Shown here in pieces: positions 27,501 through 34,713 of a stretch of DNA of 43,531 nucleotides. The DNA lies in assembly GCA_028284365.1 (NCBI GenBank), contig JANQRW010000046.1, positions 1 to 43,531 on the forward strand, in the 5' to 3' direction. How positions within the stretch are numbered: position 1 is the first letter of the stretch; the number at the start of each line of letters is the position of its first letter. The DNA is from Marinicella sp. GTDB lineage: Bacteria; Pseudomonadota; Gammaproteobacteria; Xanthomonadales; Marinicellaceae. Made by a program: the position numbers and the translations under genes. The notes below the pieces were generated by a model, which was not told the origin of the DNA, ran no database searches, and saw nothing but the letters and a program-made list of their open reading frames with translations.

Positions 27501-29014
27501 CGTTCAACAAAATTAGTGTTTGATGGTGCTTTTTCAAAGTTCTGATTATCCGCACCAACTGAGCGATATAAGCCAATCGTACCATTGGTCCCACCATCTT
27601 CTAATTCTTCTGCATCTTTTGAGGCTGCAACATAAGTTTTTCCATCGGTACCAAAGCCAATTTCCATCCTCAATACACCAACCACTGGAAGCCCCTGGTT
27701 TTCTAGTTTGGTCCAAGTAGAACCAGCATCTGTTGAACGCATAACAAAGCGATTCAGAACGGCTTCATCACCTGTTTTGATACCACCACTGATAACTTCA
27801 GGTGTGGTTCGGAATGTTTCACCAATGGACTTTTCGATCATCACAGCCGGAATAGTTATGCTGTCATCTTCTCCTCCCATTGGAAACGGGGCATCATTAC
27901 TGTTCTGATAAACGACTGCTCCTATGGCGCCAGCGTTCTGTGCATTGGCCACTTTGACAGTGAAATTACATCCACCACGTTCAATTAAAGCAATTTTTCC
28001 TGTTAAGTCATTGGTGATGGTTTCACAGCCATCGAATGTGGTGTCAGTGTCATCGTTTACTGTTTCAATTGTCCCAGTCACTCCGGTTGTGGTGATTTCA
28101 GCACCAAAGTTCGCTGGGGCAGTTACGTAAGCTCTGGCTAAATTGGCTGGCGCAGTGACAATGAGGTCTTTGGTAACATTTTCACTACCGAAATGGTATG
28201 CCAATAAATGCTGTGAATCACTGGGGTCAATCTGCAAATCTGTAAAGCCACGTTCTTGAGTGGCCAGACCACTGACCTCGGTCCATGTTTGACCGAGGTT
28301 CACAGAGCGAAAAATACCTGTTCTTGTAGCTGCCAATAGAACATTGCTGTTTGGTACTCTTGAGATTCGATTGACGTATAAGAAGTTTGTGTTGGTGGTC
28401 GAGGGTAATTGTGCCCAGGTTTCACCAAAATCTTCTGACACAAAAATACCAAAACCACGCGCTGCATCAAAATTAAAAAAACCTTCTCCTGTGCCGACAT
28501 AGACTTTTTCTGGATTATCTGGATCAATCAACATGCTGCCAATGGCAATGTTTTCTAAGAAATCAGTTTTTGGCTCCCAGCTTTGTCCATCATCAATTGA
28601 TTTCCAGACACCACCGAAAACACCGCCTGCCAACAAATGACCTTCGCGTTCCGGGTGTATCACAAAACCACGAATGCGACCACCAAACACGCCAGGGCCG
28701 AGCTCTTCAAAGGCGAGAGCTGGTAAATTTTGGTTGGTTTTTTCTGCTCTTTCGGCTTTAAGTTTGGCTTGATATTGGAGGTTCAGCTGTGCCGGACTGA
28801 GACCTTTGGGTGTGGTTAAAGCGTCAGCGATCCAGGCAGCAGCTTCACTGGGCTTGTCAAACTGCTTTTTGGTTTTTTTTGCAATAAAAATGTTTTTACT
28901 GTATTTGATGAGTTCTAGGTCATGCTTGGCTGGTTCATGGTTTAACTGTTGCTGATTTAAAGCAGAAACACCAATAAAAACACCAAGTAGAATTAATGGT
29001 TTGAATGTACGCAT
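24533..29014 (-). CDS. Giant secreted VPS10/sortilin-like beta-propeller protein with inserted PA domain
   Basis: A 1493-residue exported protein. Residues 1-20 look like a signal peptide. From about residue 100 there are repeated BNR / Asp-box blades: SIDDGQSW (139), SEDFGETW (193), SVNLGQTW (237), STDAGSTW (427), and later SEDGGNTW and TTDGGNSW. A protease-associated (PA) domain is inserted between blades at about 295-415 (LTGKIALIERGGCNFTVKVANAQNAGAIG). After the propeller come an Ig-like repeat region with paired cysteines and a jelly-roll module (GFWLDDIAIS). Two C-terminal modules follow: GLWYDPAYDGHGF...NPEWYN and WWGGSDENGWGYSL...NPRWAN. No catalytic triad or metal-binding protease motif is visible, so it is probably an adhesion or substrate-binding surface protein. 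The gene is monocistronic. Confidence 0.85.
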   Translation of the reverse strand: MRTFKPLILLGVFIGVSALNQQQLNHEPAKHDLELIKYSKNIFIAKKTKKQFDKPSEAAAWIADALTTPKGLSPAQLNLQYQAKLKAERAEKTNQNLPALAFEELGPGVFGGRIRGFVIHPEREGHLLAGGVFGGVWKSIDDGQSWEPKTDFLENIAIGSMLIDPDNPEKVYVGTGEGFFNFDAARGFGIFVSEDFGETWAQLPSTTNTNFLYVNRISRVPNSNVLLAATRTGIFRSVNLGQTWTEVSGLATQERGFTDLQIDPSDSQHLLAYHFGSENVTKDLIVTAPANLARAYVTAPANFGAEITTTGVTGTIETVNDDTDTTFDGCETITNDLTGKIALIERGGCNFTVKVANAQNAGAIGAVVYQNSNDAPFPMGGEDDSITIPAVMIEKSIGETFRTTPEVISGGIKTGDEAVLNRFVMRSTDAGSTWTKLENQGLPVVGVLRMEIGFGTDGKTYVAASKDAEELEDGGTNGTIGLYRSVGADNQNFEKAPSNTNFVERQGWYDMAIAVNPSDSDHVIMGAVDLYSTNNGGDSINRNTFWFSPAGFIDQYIHADHHGYFFSPHNSNHIYVVNDGGVAKSEDGGNTWLALNNGLNISQSYGIAVSPDGQQVISGTQDNGAKLYFGDQQTWLPWAGGDGGYSAWDQQQPQFIYGSFPNGEIYGSDDGGLSIQLMALPDTEGARFIQPFILDGNDGNRMLVGTDKVYFSNDARSLDSASWSDVTGSINDSGVSALAFNPHQSTIAYAGMATSDTQGTNQIIQISGLGSTNTITDIAPPSSLGVDGTVVTDIKVDIFDTSGNTIYATFGGYFSNRILKTTDGGNSWVSISSNLPNMPLWQVVNDPSDPSVLYVGSELGLWVGTQAGNSYNWEQFDYGPAFTRVIDLVWRGNELFIGTHGRGTYKASKNPVAVSLVKFIADNSSCDLDNYLDRGESGELVVAIENLSAKNLNAVTLDFDLPGMISFTNGNQTIALGGFTKHQISIPVKLNNNASCLTDVQIPVSINIGSSTYDSSIQLLTAANQSVNTGTFEDGAENTDSQLNSQLAFGNDGWIRVTDRVSSGTNSWFTTNENAYSDKSLVTPWLTFDGGGNVLTFAMSYDTEGDARQYWDGLVLEMRLEDSDLWFDIGNLSSVPYDGQLSTNNTAQAQFAWSGTRLAWREATVNLGTKYTGETVQIRWRMVSDTNSSQEGFWLDDIAISNVLVAGSPTCDACISNDESKIPNKGLWYDPAYDGHGFIIESVGTNNLFYTMFYTYDDIGNPEWYNSVTQLQGGVLNPEFATGTINAFTYDYDIDPTIADPFILDAELDGRLTINFNNAEVRNHPACQDGTSRNLDFAALAKWKLNDEESEWCIEPLVSNAARPDPDFGTGWWGGSDENGWGYSLAQVNDVMIAYIFYYDADGNPRWANGFNTGFEPNQNITIPMNDVYGYGRDQAMIDRTLVPNGSITLNLANTFRNLDTDGTTSVDITYQGIEGGRWLRDNIKIMTLLQEH

Positions 29015-29252
29015 GGGTTGTTGTTTATGTCAAAAGGATAAAAATTTTAACAAAAAAAATGCGACTTGAGTATAAATCAAACTGCTTTGTTTTTGTGTGT
29101 TTATCATTTGTTAGAAAATATTAGCAGTGATTGTGTACGATAATGTCATCGAAATCATTCATAATATATAAGCAAGCAAAGTCACAGCTTTAACATTTCA
29201 AGGTGAGAGTTTTCACAGTCAAATTTTAATGGTATTGAGTTAAAATGACTCG

Positions 29253-30239
29253 ATGCGCACAATCAAAAAATTTATCCCAGGGTTTGTAGTGGTTGTTTTA
29301 CTTACGCTGCTGGCATTTTTCTTTCGCAAATATCTAGAGTTTAATGTCAATTTGTTGGCAATTTCATTGGGTTTTGTAGCTGGTAATCTCTATTCATTTA
29401 AAGCAGGTAGCAAGTTTGGTTTTAAGTGGCTTGAGTATCATGGACTGGCCATTGCTGTGGCATTATTGGGCGCACAATTGAATTTGTCGCTGTTGTTAAA
29501 TATGGATTTACAATTGATTGGTTTAATCATCAGTGGTTTGTTGTTTACCTTCCTGATTACATTTCTGACAGTGAAAGTCTTGCGAGTTGGAAACGGTGAG
29601 GCCATACTGGTGGCTTGTGGGCAGGGCATTTGCGGCTCAGCGGCAGTTATGGCTGTGCAGCGTGTGACTCAAGCACCAGCCAACAAGGCTGCCTTGATTG
29701 TGGTGGTGGTCAATTTCTTAGGTTTTTTGGGTGTTTTTCTGGCGCCGTTGTTGGCATCTATTTGCTTGGACACGGATACAAATTCATCGGGTTTGTTCAT
29801 TGGTAACACACTGCAATCAATGGGTCATGTAGTGGCAGCGGGCTTTAGTGTTGATGACATGGTTGGGGAAACTGCTGTGTTGGTCAAAATGTCTAGAATT
29901 CTGATGTTGGTGCCGTTGTTATTGGTACTGGTTTTGTTTTATCAACGCAAAAAAAACACCCCTAAAAAGAATTTAGATTCCTGGTACTTGTTCAGCACTG
30001 TGCCATGGTTTATTTGGGGTTTCTTGACGTTATTGTTGGTGACCAATGTATGGATTTTACCGCAGCCAATACTGGATGGACTTAAAAGTTTATGTGACGT
30101 GATTTTTGTGGTGGCTATGGTGGCGATTGGTTTGGGTGTGCGTTTAGCTGATTTAAGAGCAGACGGTAAGGTGCTATTACTATTGACTTGTTTGGTCTTT
30201 TCAGCCCAACTGGCTTTTTCTTTGGCATACTTATCCTAG
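29253..30239 (+). CDS. YeiH / UPF0324 family putative anion (sulfate) exporter
   Basis: A 328-residue protein with about nine membrane helices. The family signature ILVACGQGICGSAAVMAVQRV is near residue 119, followed by the long VVVVNFLGFLGVFLAPLLAS helix and the GLFIGNTLQSMGHVVAAG loop. The UPF0324 (Cons_hypoth698) group is often called a putative sulfate exporter, but substrates are not established. It is divergent from the large secreted protein; the 238-base gap between them is AT-rich and holds no gene. No sulfur-metabolism gene is adjacent. Confidence 0.88.
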   Translation: MRTIKKFIPGFVVVVLLTLLAFFFRKYLEFNVNLLAISLGFVAGNLYSFKAGSKFGFKWLEYHGLAIAVALLGAQLNLSLLLNMDLQLIGLIISGLLFTFLITFLTVKVLRVGNGEAILVACGQGICGSAAVMAVQRVTQAPANKAALIVVVVNFLGFLGVFLAPLLASICLDTDTNSSGLFIGNTLQSMGHVVAAGFSVDDMVGETAVLVKMSRILMLVPLLLVLVLFYQRKKNTPKKNLDSWYLFSTVPWFIWGFLTLLLVTNVWILPQPILDGLKSLCDVIFVVAMVAIGLGVRLADLRADGKVLLLLTCLVFSAQLAFSLAYLS

Positions 30240-30260
30240 GGGTTTTCGTAGGTTTGGGAA

Positions 30261-31085
30261 TTAAGCGAAAGCCTCTTTTATTTTTAGTGTTTGGCCGATT
30301 GATAGTTGTGCTTGTTCTGAGTTAATCCTAGGGATGCCATTCATGCCAAAAATGGCTTTGCCATTATGCGGTAATTTCTGTGCCAGTGTTTTGAAGACCT
30401 CAACACCAGTGTTCTCACCTGTGGCTTGTTCAACGCCAGTCATGACGCAACGAGCACAAGGTTTAACCAAGTCGATTTCAACATGGTTTGTGGTCGTTGT
30501 GGATACCTTTGACCAGTTAAGTTCACACCAAGCTTCTGATTCGGTTTCAACCACAATATTGGCGCGGAAACGATCCATGTTGACCGATTTTGTTAGGTGG
30601 TTATTCAGATCTGTCAGTGTGGACTGGTGAGTTATCAGGATGGGATAACCATCAGCAAAAGCCACTGTTTCACCACTTGTGGCGTATGCAGTATCGATGC
30701 TTCGATGGCTGTTGTTGCCATAACGAACCAGTTGTACAGGTTGTTCTAAATATTCAGAAAACCATTCAGAAGCAGTGGTGTAAATATCAGCCATGAGTTT
30801 GCTTTTCCATACTGAAACTTCAGTTGTTCCAGAAAATTCATTCAAGTCTATCCTGTAACCACTCATGTTAGGTGCTTCCAGTTTGAGCGAATCAGCGGTA
30901 AGTGTTGGCTGTATCAATGCCATTTGGGGGTGTTGGCGTTGGGATAAAAATATGCCTTTATCATTCACCAGCATGAATTGGCGATCACCATCAAGGCCTA
31001 AGTGGTTGATACCCACTTTTTGGTGCTTGATACCTGCGCAGGATTTGATTGGATGGGTAATTAATTGAGTGATTCTGGCTTTCAT
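30261..31085 (-). CDS. MOSC domain protein (YcbX-like, N-terminal beta-barrel plus MOSC)
   Basis: A 274-residue protein. The MOSC_N domain begins [20 protein letters not shown] and has [13 protein letters not shown]. The MOSC part has [10 protein letters not shown] and the conserved cysteine region [19 protein letters not shown]. YcbX-type proteins bind the molybdenum cofactor and reduce N-hydroxylated compounds with an electron donor; some carry a ferredoxin domain, which this one lacks. The start at ATG 31085 overlaps the queC stop by four bases (ATGA), so it is translated with queC; longer forms reaching 31154 would run inside queC and do not match the family. Confidence 0.9.
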   Translation of the reverse strand: MKARITQLITHPIKSCAGIKHQKVGINHLGLDGDRQFMLVNDKGIFLSQRQHPQMALIQPTLTADSLKLEAPNMSGYRIDLNEFSGTTEVSVWKSKLMADIYTTASEWFSEYLEQPVQLVRYGNNSHRSIDTAYATSGETVAFADGYPILITHQSTLTDLNNHLTKSVNMDRFRANIVVETESEAWCELNWSKVSTTTTNHVEIDLVKPCARCVMTGVEQATGENTGVEVFKTLAQKLPHNGKAIFGMNGIPRINSEQAQLSIGQTLKIKEAFA

Positions 31086-31768
31086 GATGATTGTGTATAA
31101 CGGGTTGGGTCGGTAATACCTGCCTCTTGGAAACCTTTCTTTCGGTAATGGCAAGAGTCACACACGCCACAGGCTTCACCATTGGCATTGGCATTATAAC
31201 AGCTGACAGTTTTACTGTAATCAAAGCCCAATGAATCACCCAGTTTAATGATCTGTGCTTTATCTAAATCAATCAATGGAGTTATGATTTTTAGTTGGTT
31301 CCCTTCAACGCCAGTTTTGGTGGCGAGATTAGCCATGGTTTCAAAGGCTTGGATATATTCAGCACGACAATCCGGATAGCCCGAATAATCAACTGCAGTC
31401 ACACCTATGTATATGGCTTCAGCACCAACTACTTCGGCATAAGCCAAGGCGGTAGACAGAAAAATGGTGTTTCGTGCAGGTACATATGTAACAGGGATTT
31501 CATTTTGTGCGTCATCAAAATCAGGTACTTCAATGTCATGGTCAGTCAGTGCAGAACCGCCAATTGAGTCCAAATTAATTTGTACAACCTGATGTGGGTT
31601 TTTACTCATTGAAGCAGCTATCGCAGCTGATGCATTGAGTTCTGCCAGATGTCTTTGGCCATAATCTATAGATAGGGTGTAGCAATCAAAACCTGCATCA
31701 TTGGCAACAGCCAGACAAGTTGATGAATCTAAGCCTCCGGAGAGTAATACCACACATTTTTTAATCAT
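31082..31768 (-). CDS. queC: 7-cyano-7-deazaguanine synthase QueC
   Basis: A 228-residue ATP-dependent enzyme that turns 7-carboxy-7-deazaguanine into preQ0 for queuosine synthesis. The PP-loop is [17 protein letters not shown] at the N-terminus. FVPARN-type motif appears as [12 protein letters not shown]. The C-terminal zinc ligands are in [18 protein letters not shown]. Its start follows the queE stop by 13 bases, and the stop overlaps the MOSC gene start. The pairing with queE makes a local two-step pathway; queD and queF are not in the window. Confidence 0.97.
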   Translation of the reverse strand: MIKKCVVLLSGGLDSSTCLAVANDAGFDCYTLSIDYGQRHLAELNASAAIAASMSKNPHQVVQINLDSIGGSALTDHDIEVPDFDDAQNEIPVTYVPARNTIFLSTALAYAEVVGAEAIYIGVTAVDYSGYPDCRAEYIQAFETMANLATKTGVEGNQLKIITPLIDLDKAQIIKLGDSLGFDYSKTVSCYNANANGEACGVCDSCHYRKKGFQEAGITDPTRYTQSS

Positions 31769-31781
31769 TGAAAATTATCCT

Positions 31782-32438
31782 TTATGTTCCTGGTTGGTTA
31801 CCCCAAAGGTGCTTATGTAATTGGATTTGAAACCTGACTGGTAATTGATCATGTAATATCCATTCAGCCAGCACCTTAGGTGAGAGTATGTCAGCCACAG
31901 GTGACATTAAAATTTGACAGCGTTCACTGAGTTTGTGCTCTCCAATGATGGTTTTGCTCCAAACATAATCAGCCTCATCAGCTACGACAAATTTGACTTG
32001 GTCATCATGGTTAAGAATGGTTAAGTTATCATAAAGATTTTTTTCTACTTCACCAGAACCAGGAGGCTTTAAATCAACCACTTTGAGTACCGCTGGATTG
32101 ACCGCTTCTACAGAAATTGAGCCTGCAGTTTCTAAACTCACAGTGAAGCCCTCATTAACCAACAGATCCAGTAGGCCCAATACCCTCTTTTGGGCCAAGG
32201 GTTCACCGCCAGTGACACAGACATAAGGTGTACCATGGCTTTTAACCTCAGTTAAAATATCATCATAGTGCATCCAGTTGCCACCAAAAAAAGCATATTC
32301 AGTGTCACACCAAGTGCAGCGCAGGGGGCAGCCTGTCAAGCGCACAAAAACTGTGGGCAAGCCCGACAGGTTACTTTCACCTTGTAATGAATGAAAGATT
32401 TCAAAAATTTTTAATTGTTTGTCGCGATTGGGGATCAA
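31782..32438 (-). CDS. queE: 7-carboxy-7-deazaguanine synthase QueE (radical SAM)
   Basis: A 218-residue radical SAM enzyme that contracts 6-carboxytetrahydropterin to 7-carboxy-7-deazaguanine. The [4Fe-4S] cluster cysteines are Cys37, Cys41 and Cys44 in GCPLRCTWC, the usual CxxxCxxC. Nearby blocks are FHSLQGES, VCVTGGEPLAQ and VDLKPPGSGE. The start overlaps the cpoB stop by four bases. The order cpoB-queE-queC after pal is well known in gammaproteobacteria. Confidence 0.96.
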   Translation of the reverse strand: MIPNRDKQLKIFEIFHSLQGESNLSGLPTVFVRLTGCPLRCTWCDTEYAFFGGNWMHYDDILTEVKSHGTPYVCVTGGEPLAQKRVLGLLDLLVNEGFTVSLETAGSISVEAVNPAVLKVVDLKPPGSGEVEKNLYDNLTILNHDDQVKFVVADEADYVWSKTIIGEHKLSERCQILMSPVADILSPKVLAEWILHDQLPVRFQIQLHKHLWGNQPGT

Positions 32439-33331
32439 TTAATTTTGCCTTCCCTTTGTAACAGATTCAGGCGATTTTGCGCCAGACGTGCCACTGATTC
32501 ATTCGGAAAAGAATCAACCACTTTCACCAACGCTTGTTGTGCTTGGCTATAGTCTTCCAACTCGTGATAGGTATAGCCAATTTTCAATAATGAGTCAGCT
32601 AATTTACTGCTCAAAGGAAACTTTTGTTCCAGTGCTTGAAAGGCAGCTAATGCCAATGGGTAATTGCGGGTTACATAGTAACTTTCACCAAGCCAATAAT
32701 AAGAGTTATCAGTCAGTTCATGGTTGGGGTTGGCTTGAATAAAGTCTTCAAATAAGCGTGCTGACTCATTGAATCTGCCAGCTTTGAGCTGACTGAAAGC
32801 GGCTTGATAAGCTTGCTCAACGGCAGGGTCAGTGCTGGTTGTGGTGGAGTTAATGCTGGTTTGGTTGAGGGAATTTGTAGATAATTGAGCATCAACAGTC
32901 TCACGCACCTCTGGTGCTGCAATGGTGGGCTGGCCCAATTCAGGGGGCGTTAATACCACGGTGTTGTTAGTTGTTGGTTCATCACCCGCAACGCTATCAA
33001 CCACTAATTCATTGTTGTCATTAGTGATGTTGGCTAGATTTCCTTGTTCTAATTGGGTGAGTCTTGAATCGACATCAACATAAAGTAATTTTTGGCGGTC
33101 TTTAAGCTCGCTAATTTGGAAATTTTGCTCTTCAATCGTACCTTGTAATTGCGCGATTTGAGCTTGTAATTGTTGCACCTGAATGACCAAGTCAGCTACG
33201 TTGTTATTGCCTTGATTGTTGCTTTGTTGTTCCAGTTTGAGTAAGCGATCCTGAATCGACATCTTTTGGGCATCAACAAATTGAGCAGTGAATAAAAGTA
33301 AGCATAAGACTGTGATGTGTTGCATAAGCAC
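32435..33331 (-). CDS. cpoB: Cell division coordinator CpoB (YbgF, Tol-Pal system)
   Basis: A 298-residue periplasmic protein. It has a signal peptide (ITVLCLLLFTAQFVDA), then an N-terminal coiled coil (KLEQQSNNQG, then VQQLQAQIAQLQGTIEEQN) that in relatives forms a trimer. A low-complexity T/N-rich linker covers about residues 100-170. The C-terminal TPR part has AYQAAFSQLKAGRFNESARLFEDFIQANPNH, YYWLGESYY and ALAAFQALEQKFP. CpoB links peptidoglycan synthesis with outer-membrane constriction through TolA. It follows pal, and queE overlaps its end. Confidence 0.93.
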   Translation of the reverse strand: MLMQHITVLCLLLFTAQFVDAQKMSIQDRLLKLEQQSNNQGNNNVADLVIQVQQLQAQIAQLQGTIEEQNFQISELKDRQKLLYVDVDSRLTQLEQGNLANITNDNNELVVDSVAGDEPTTNNTVVLTPPELGQPTIAAPEVRETVDAQLSTNSLNQTSINSTTTSTDPAVEQAYQAAFSQLKAGRFNESARLFEDFIQANPNHELTDNSYYWLGESYYVTRNYPLALAAFQALEQKFPLSSKLADSLLKIGYTYHELEDYSQAQQALVKVVDSFPNESVARLAQNRLNLLQREGKIN

Positions 33332-33358
33332 CTCTTAGGTTGTGGTATTGATGGATGT

Positions 33359-33385
33359 AAAAAACCCGACATAAGTCGGGTTTTT
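33359..33385. terminator. Intrinsic terminator-like hairpin between pal and cpoB
   Basis: CCCGAC (33365-33370) pairs with GTCGGG (33375-33380) around ATAA, flanked by A6 on the left and T5 on the right, giving a full stem of about 11 pairs. On the minus strand it lies between the pal stop and the cpoB start, so it may attenuate rather than block the operon. Being symmetrical, it would also work on the plus strand. Confidence 0.85.
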
Positions 33386-33422
33386 GACCATCAAAATTGA
33401 TGAAAGTTTTTCTGTTTTTCGA

Positions 33423-33956
33423 TTACTGTGCAGTATAAATGATGACCCCACGACGATTCTTAGACCAGCATGAATCATTGCTACACGTTGCTTCGGGGCG
33501 TTCTTCGCCGTAACTGACCACAACCACTTGACCAACGGCAGCACCCTGGGCGCGTAACAAGTTGGCGACAGCATAGCCACGTTTTTCACCCAATGCCAAG
33601 TTGTACTCTCGAGAGCCGCGCTCATCAGCATGACCTTCGATGGTCATACGGGCAGATGGGTTTTCAGACAAATAGCGTGCATGTAATGCCAACATTTCTC
33701 GGAATTCAGAGCGGATGGTTGATTGATCGTAATCAAAATAAACAACACGTTGAGACAATAAACTGTTTGGGTTGGTTAAATCTTCTGGGTTACAGCAGAT
33801 CAAACCATCAGTGCGAACTGGAGTAGTGTCGACCACAGGGGTGTTATTGTCATTATTATCAGAACCAGTATCAACGGTTGGTTTTACATCTCTTTTACAA
33901 GCACTCACCCCCAAGGCGAAGATAAGTACGATGGTTAATTTGGTTAATTTTTTCAT
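33423..33956 (-). CDS. pal: Peptidoglycan-associated lipoprotein Pal
   Basis: A 177-residue outer-membrane lipoprotein. The signal ends in a lipobox VSAC, with the lipidated cysteine at 20 (MKKLTKLTIVLIFALGVSAC). The OmpA-like domain holds VYFDYDQSTIRSEF, then TIEGHADERGSREYNLALGEKRG, which binds diaminopimelate. Four extra cysteines (ICCNPED and ATCSNDSC) could form disulfides. ATG 33956 is chosen over a GTG two codons upstream because GGAGT lies at a good distance. tolQRAB are not upstream; the gap of 199 bases to the acyltransferase stop holds the pal promoter region. Confidence 0.96.
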   Translation of the reverse strand: MKKLTKLTIVLIFALGVSACKRDVKPTVDTGSDNNDNNTPVVDTTPVRTDGLICCNPEDLTNPNSLLSQRVVYFDYDQSTIRSEFREMLALHARYLSENPSARMTIEGHADERGSREYNLALGEKRGYAVANLLRAQGAAVGQVVVVSYGEERPEATCSNDSCWSKNRRGVIIYTAQ

Positions 33957-34155
33957 AGTCACTCCAAGGCTGTTAGTGAAATATCATTCAGCAGTGTAGT
34001 TTACAACAAATGCCTGCTAATTGAATGATTTTTTGCTAAATATCGCAGAACAGCACATTAAAAACCCATATTGGCTGAATTACTGTGAAAAGGTGCAAGT
34101 AATTGATAAAAATTTAATGGCCGTGATCGGTTTATTGACAACTTTGATTGTGTGT

Positions 34156-34710
34156 TTATGGTTTAACCGCAATAGGTCCTTGATTTTCTGGCTTTTTACC
34201 TTGTACACCTTCAAAAAATTTGCGAATGATTTTCATGTCTTTGTGGATGTCACCAGTGGGCATAAATGCATTACCTAAGCGCACCATTCTATTACCAAAA
34301 TCCAGAGTACCCATGGCTATGGGAACACCAGCCTTGTGTGCGATGTGATAAAAACCAGATTTCCAAAACTCAAGGTAAGATCGTGTGCCTTCAGGTGACA
34401 TGGCAAGAATCATTTGTTGTCTTTGTTTAAATTGTTCAACCATTTGATCAACCATGTTCAGCTTCTTTTTGCGATAGACTGGGATGCCGCCCAAGGCTCG
34501 AAAGAACCAACCAAAAGGTGAGTCAAACAATGCCCCTTTGCCTAAATAGTTGAGTTTTAATTTTTGTGAAAACTTGACCAGCAAACCCAATGGAAAGTCC
34601 CAATTACTGGTGTGTGGTGCTGCAATGAGCATGTATTTTTTAACATCTGGTAGTTCATTGATCACTCGCCAACCCAATGTCTTTAATATAAATTTAGAAA
34701 GCCAGGACAT
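34156..34710 (-). CDS. Lysophospholipid acyltransferase family protein (PlsC-like)
   Basis: A 184-residue membrane-associated acyltransferase. The catalytic HX4D motif is HTSNWD at 33-38. Later motifs are FFRALGGIPVYR, then PEGTRS, which binds the phosphate of the acceptor. Its size is at the small end of the PlsC family, and it resembles the short bacterial glycerol acyltransferase group whose acceptor is not well defined. The start is three bases after the paaZ stop, so the two genes form an operon. The pairing with a CoA-thioester aldehyde/hydratase enzyme suggests lipid or acyl-CoA metabolism, but a specific partner reaction cannot be named. Confidence 0.9.
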   Translation of the reverse strand: MSWLSKFILKTLGWRVINELPDVKKYMLIAAPHTSNWDFPLGLLVKFSQKLKLNYLGKGALFDSPFGWFFRALGGIPVYRKKKLNMVDQMVEQFKQRQQMILAMSPEGTRSYLEFWKSGFYHIAHKAGVPIAMGTLDFGNRMVRLGNAFMPTGDIHKDMKIIRKFFEGVQGKKPENQGPIAVKP

Positions 34711-34713
34711 AAC

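Noticed and set aside
31086..31154. Longer N-terminus for the MOSC protein
   Set aside because: It would lie inside queC in another frame; the four-base ATGA overlap at 31082-31085 and the family alignment support the shorter form.
34021..34278. An 85-codon plus-strand ORF opposite the acyltransferase end
   Set aside because: It starts at TTG, about 40% lies antisense to a well-supported gene, and no ribosome binding site or family likeness is seen. A hydrophobic stretch alone is not enough.
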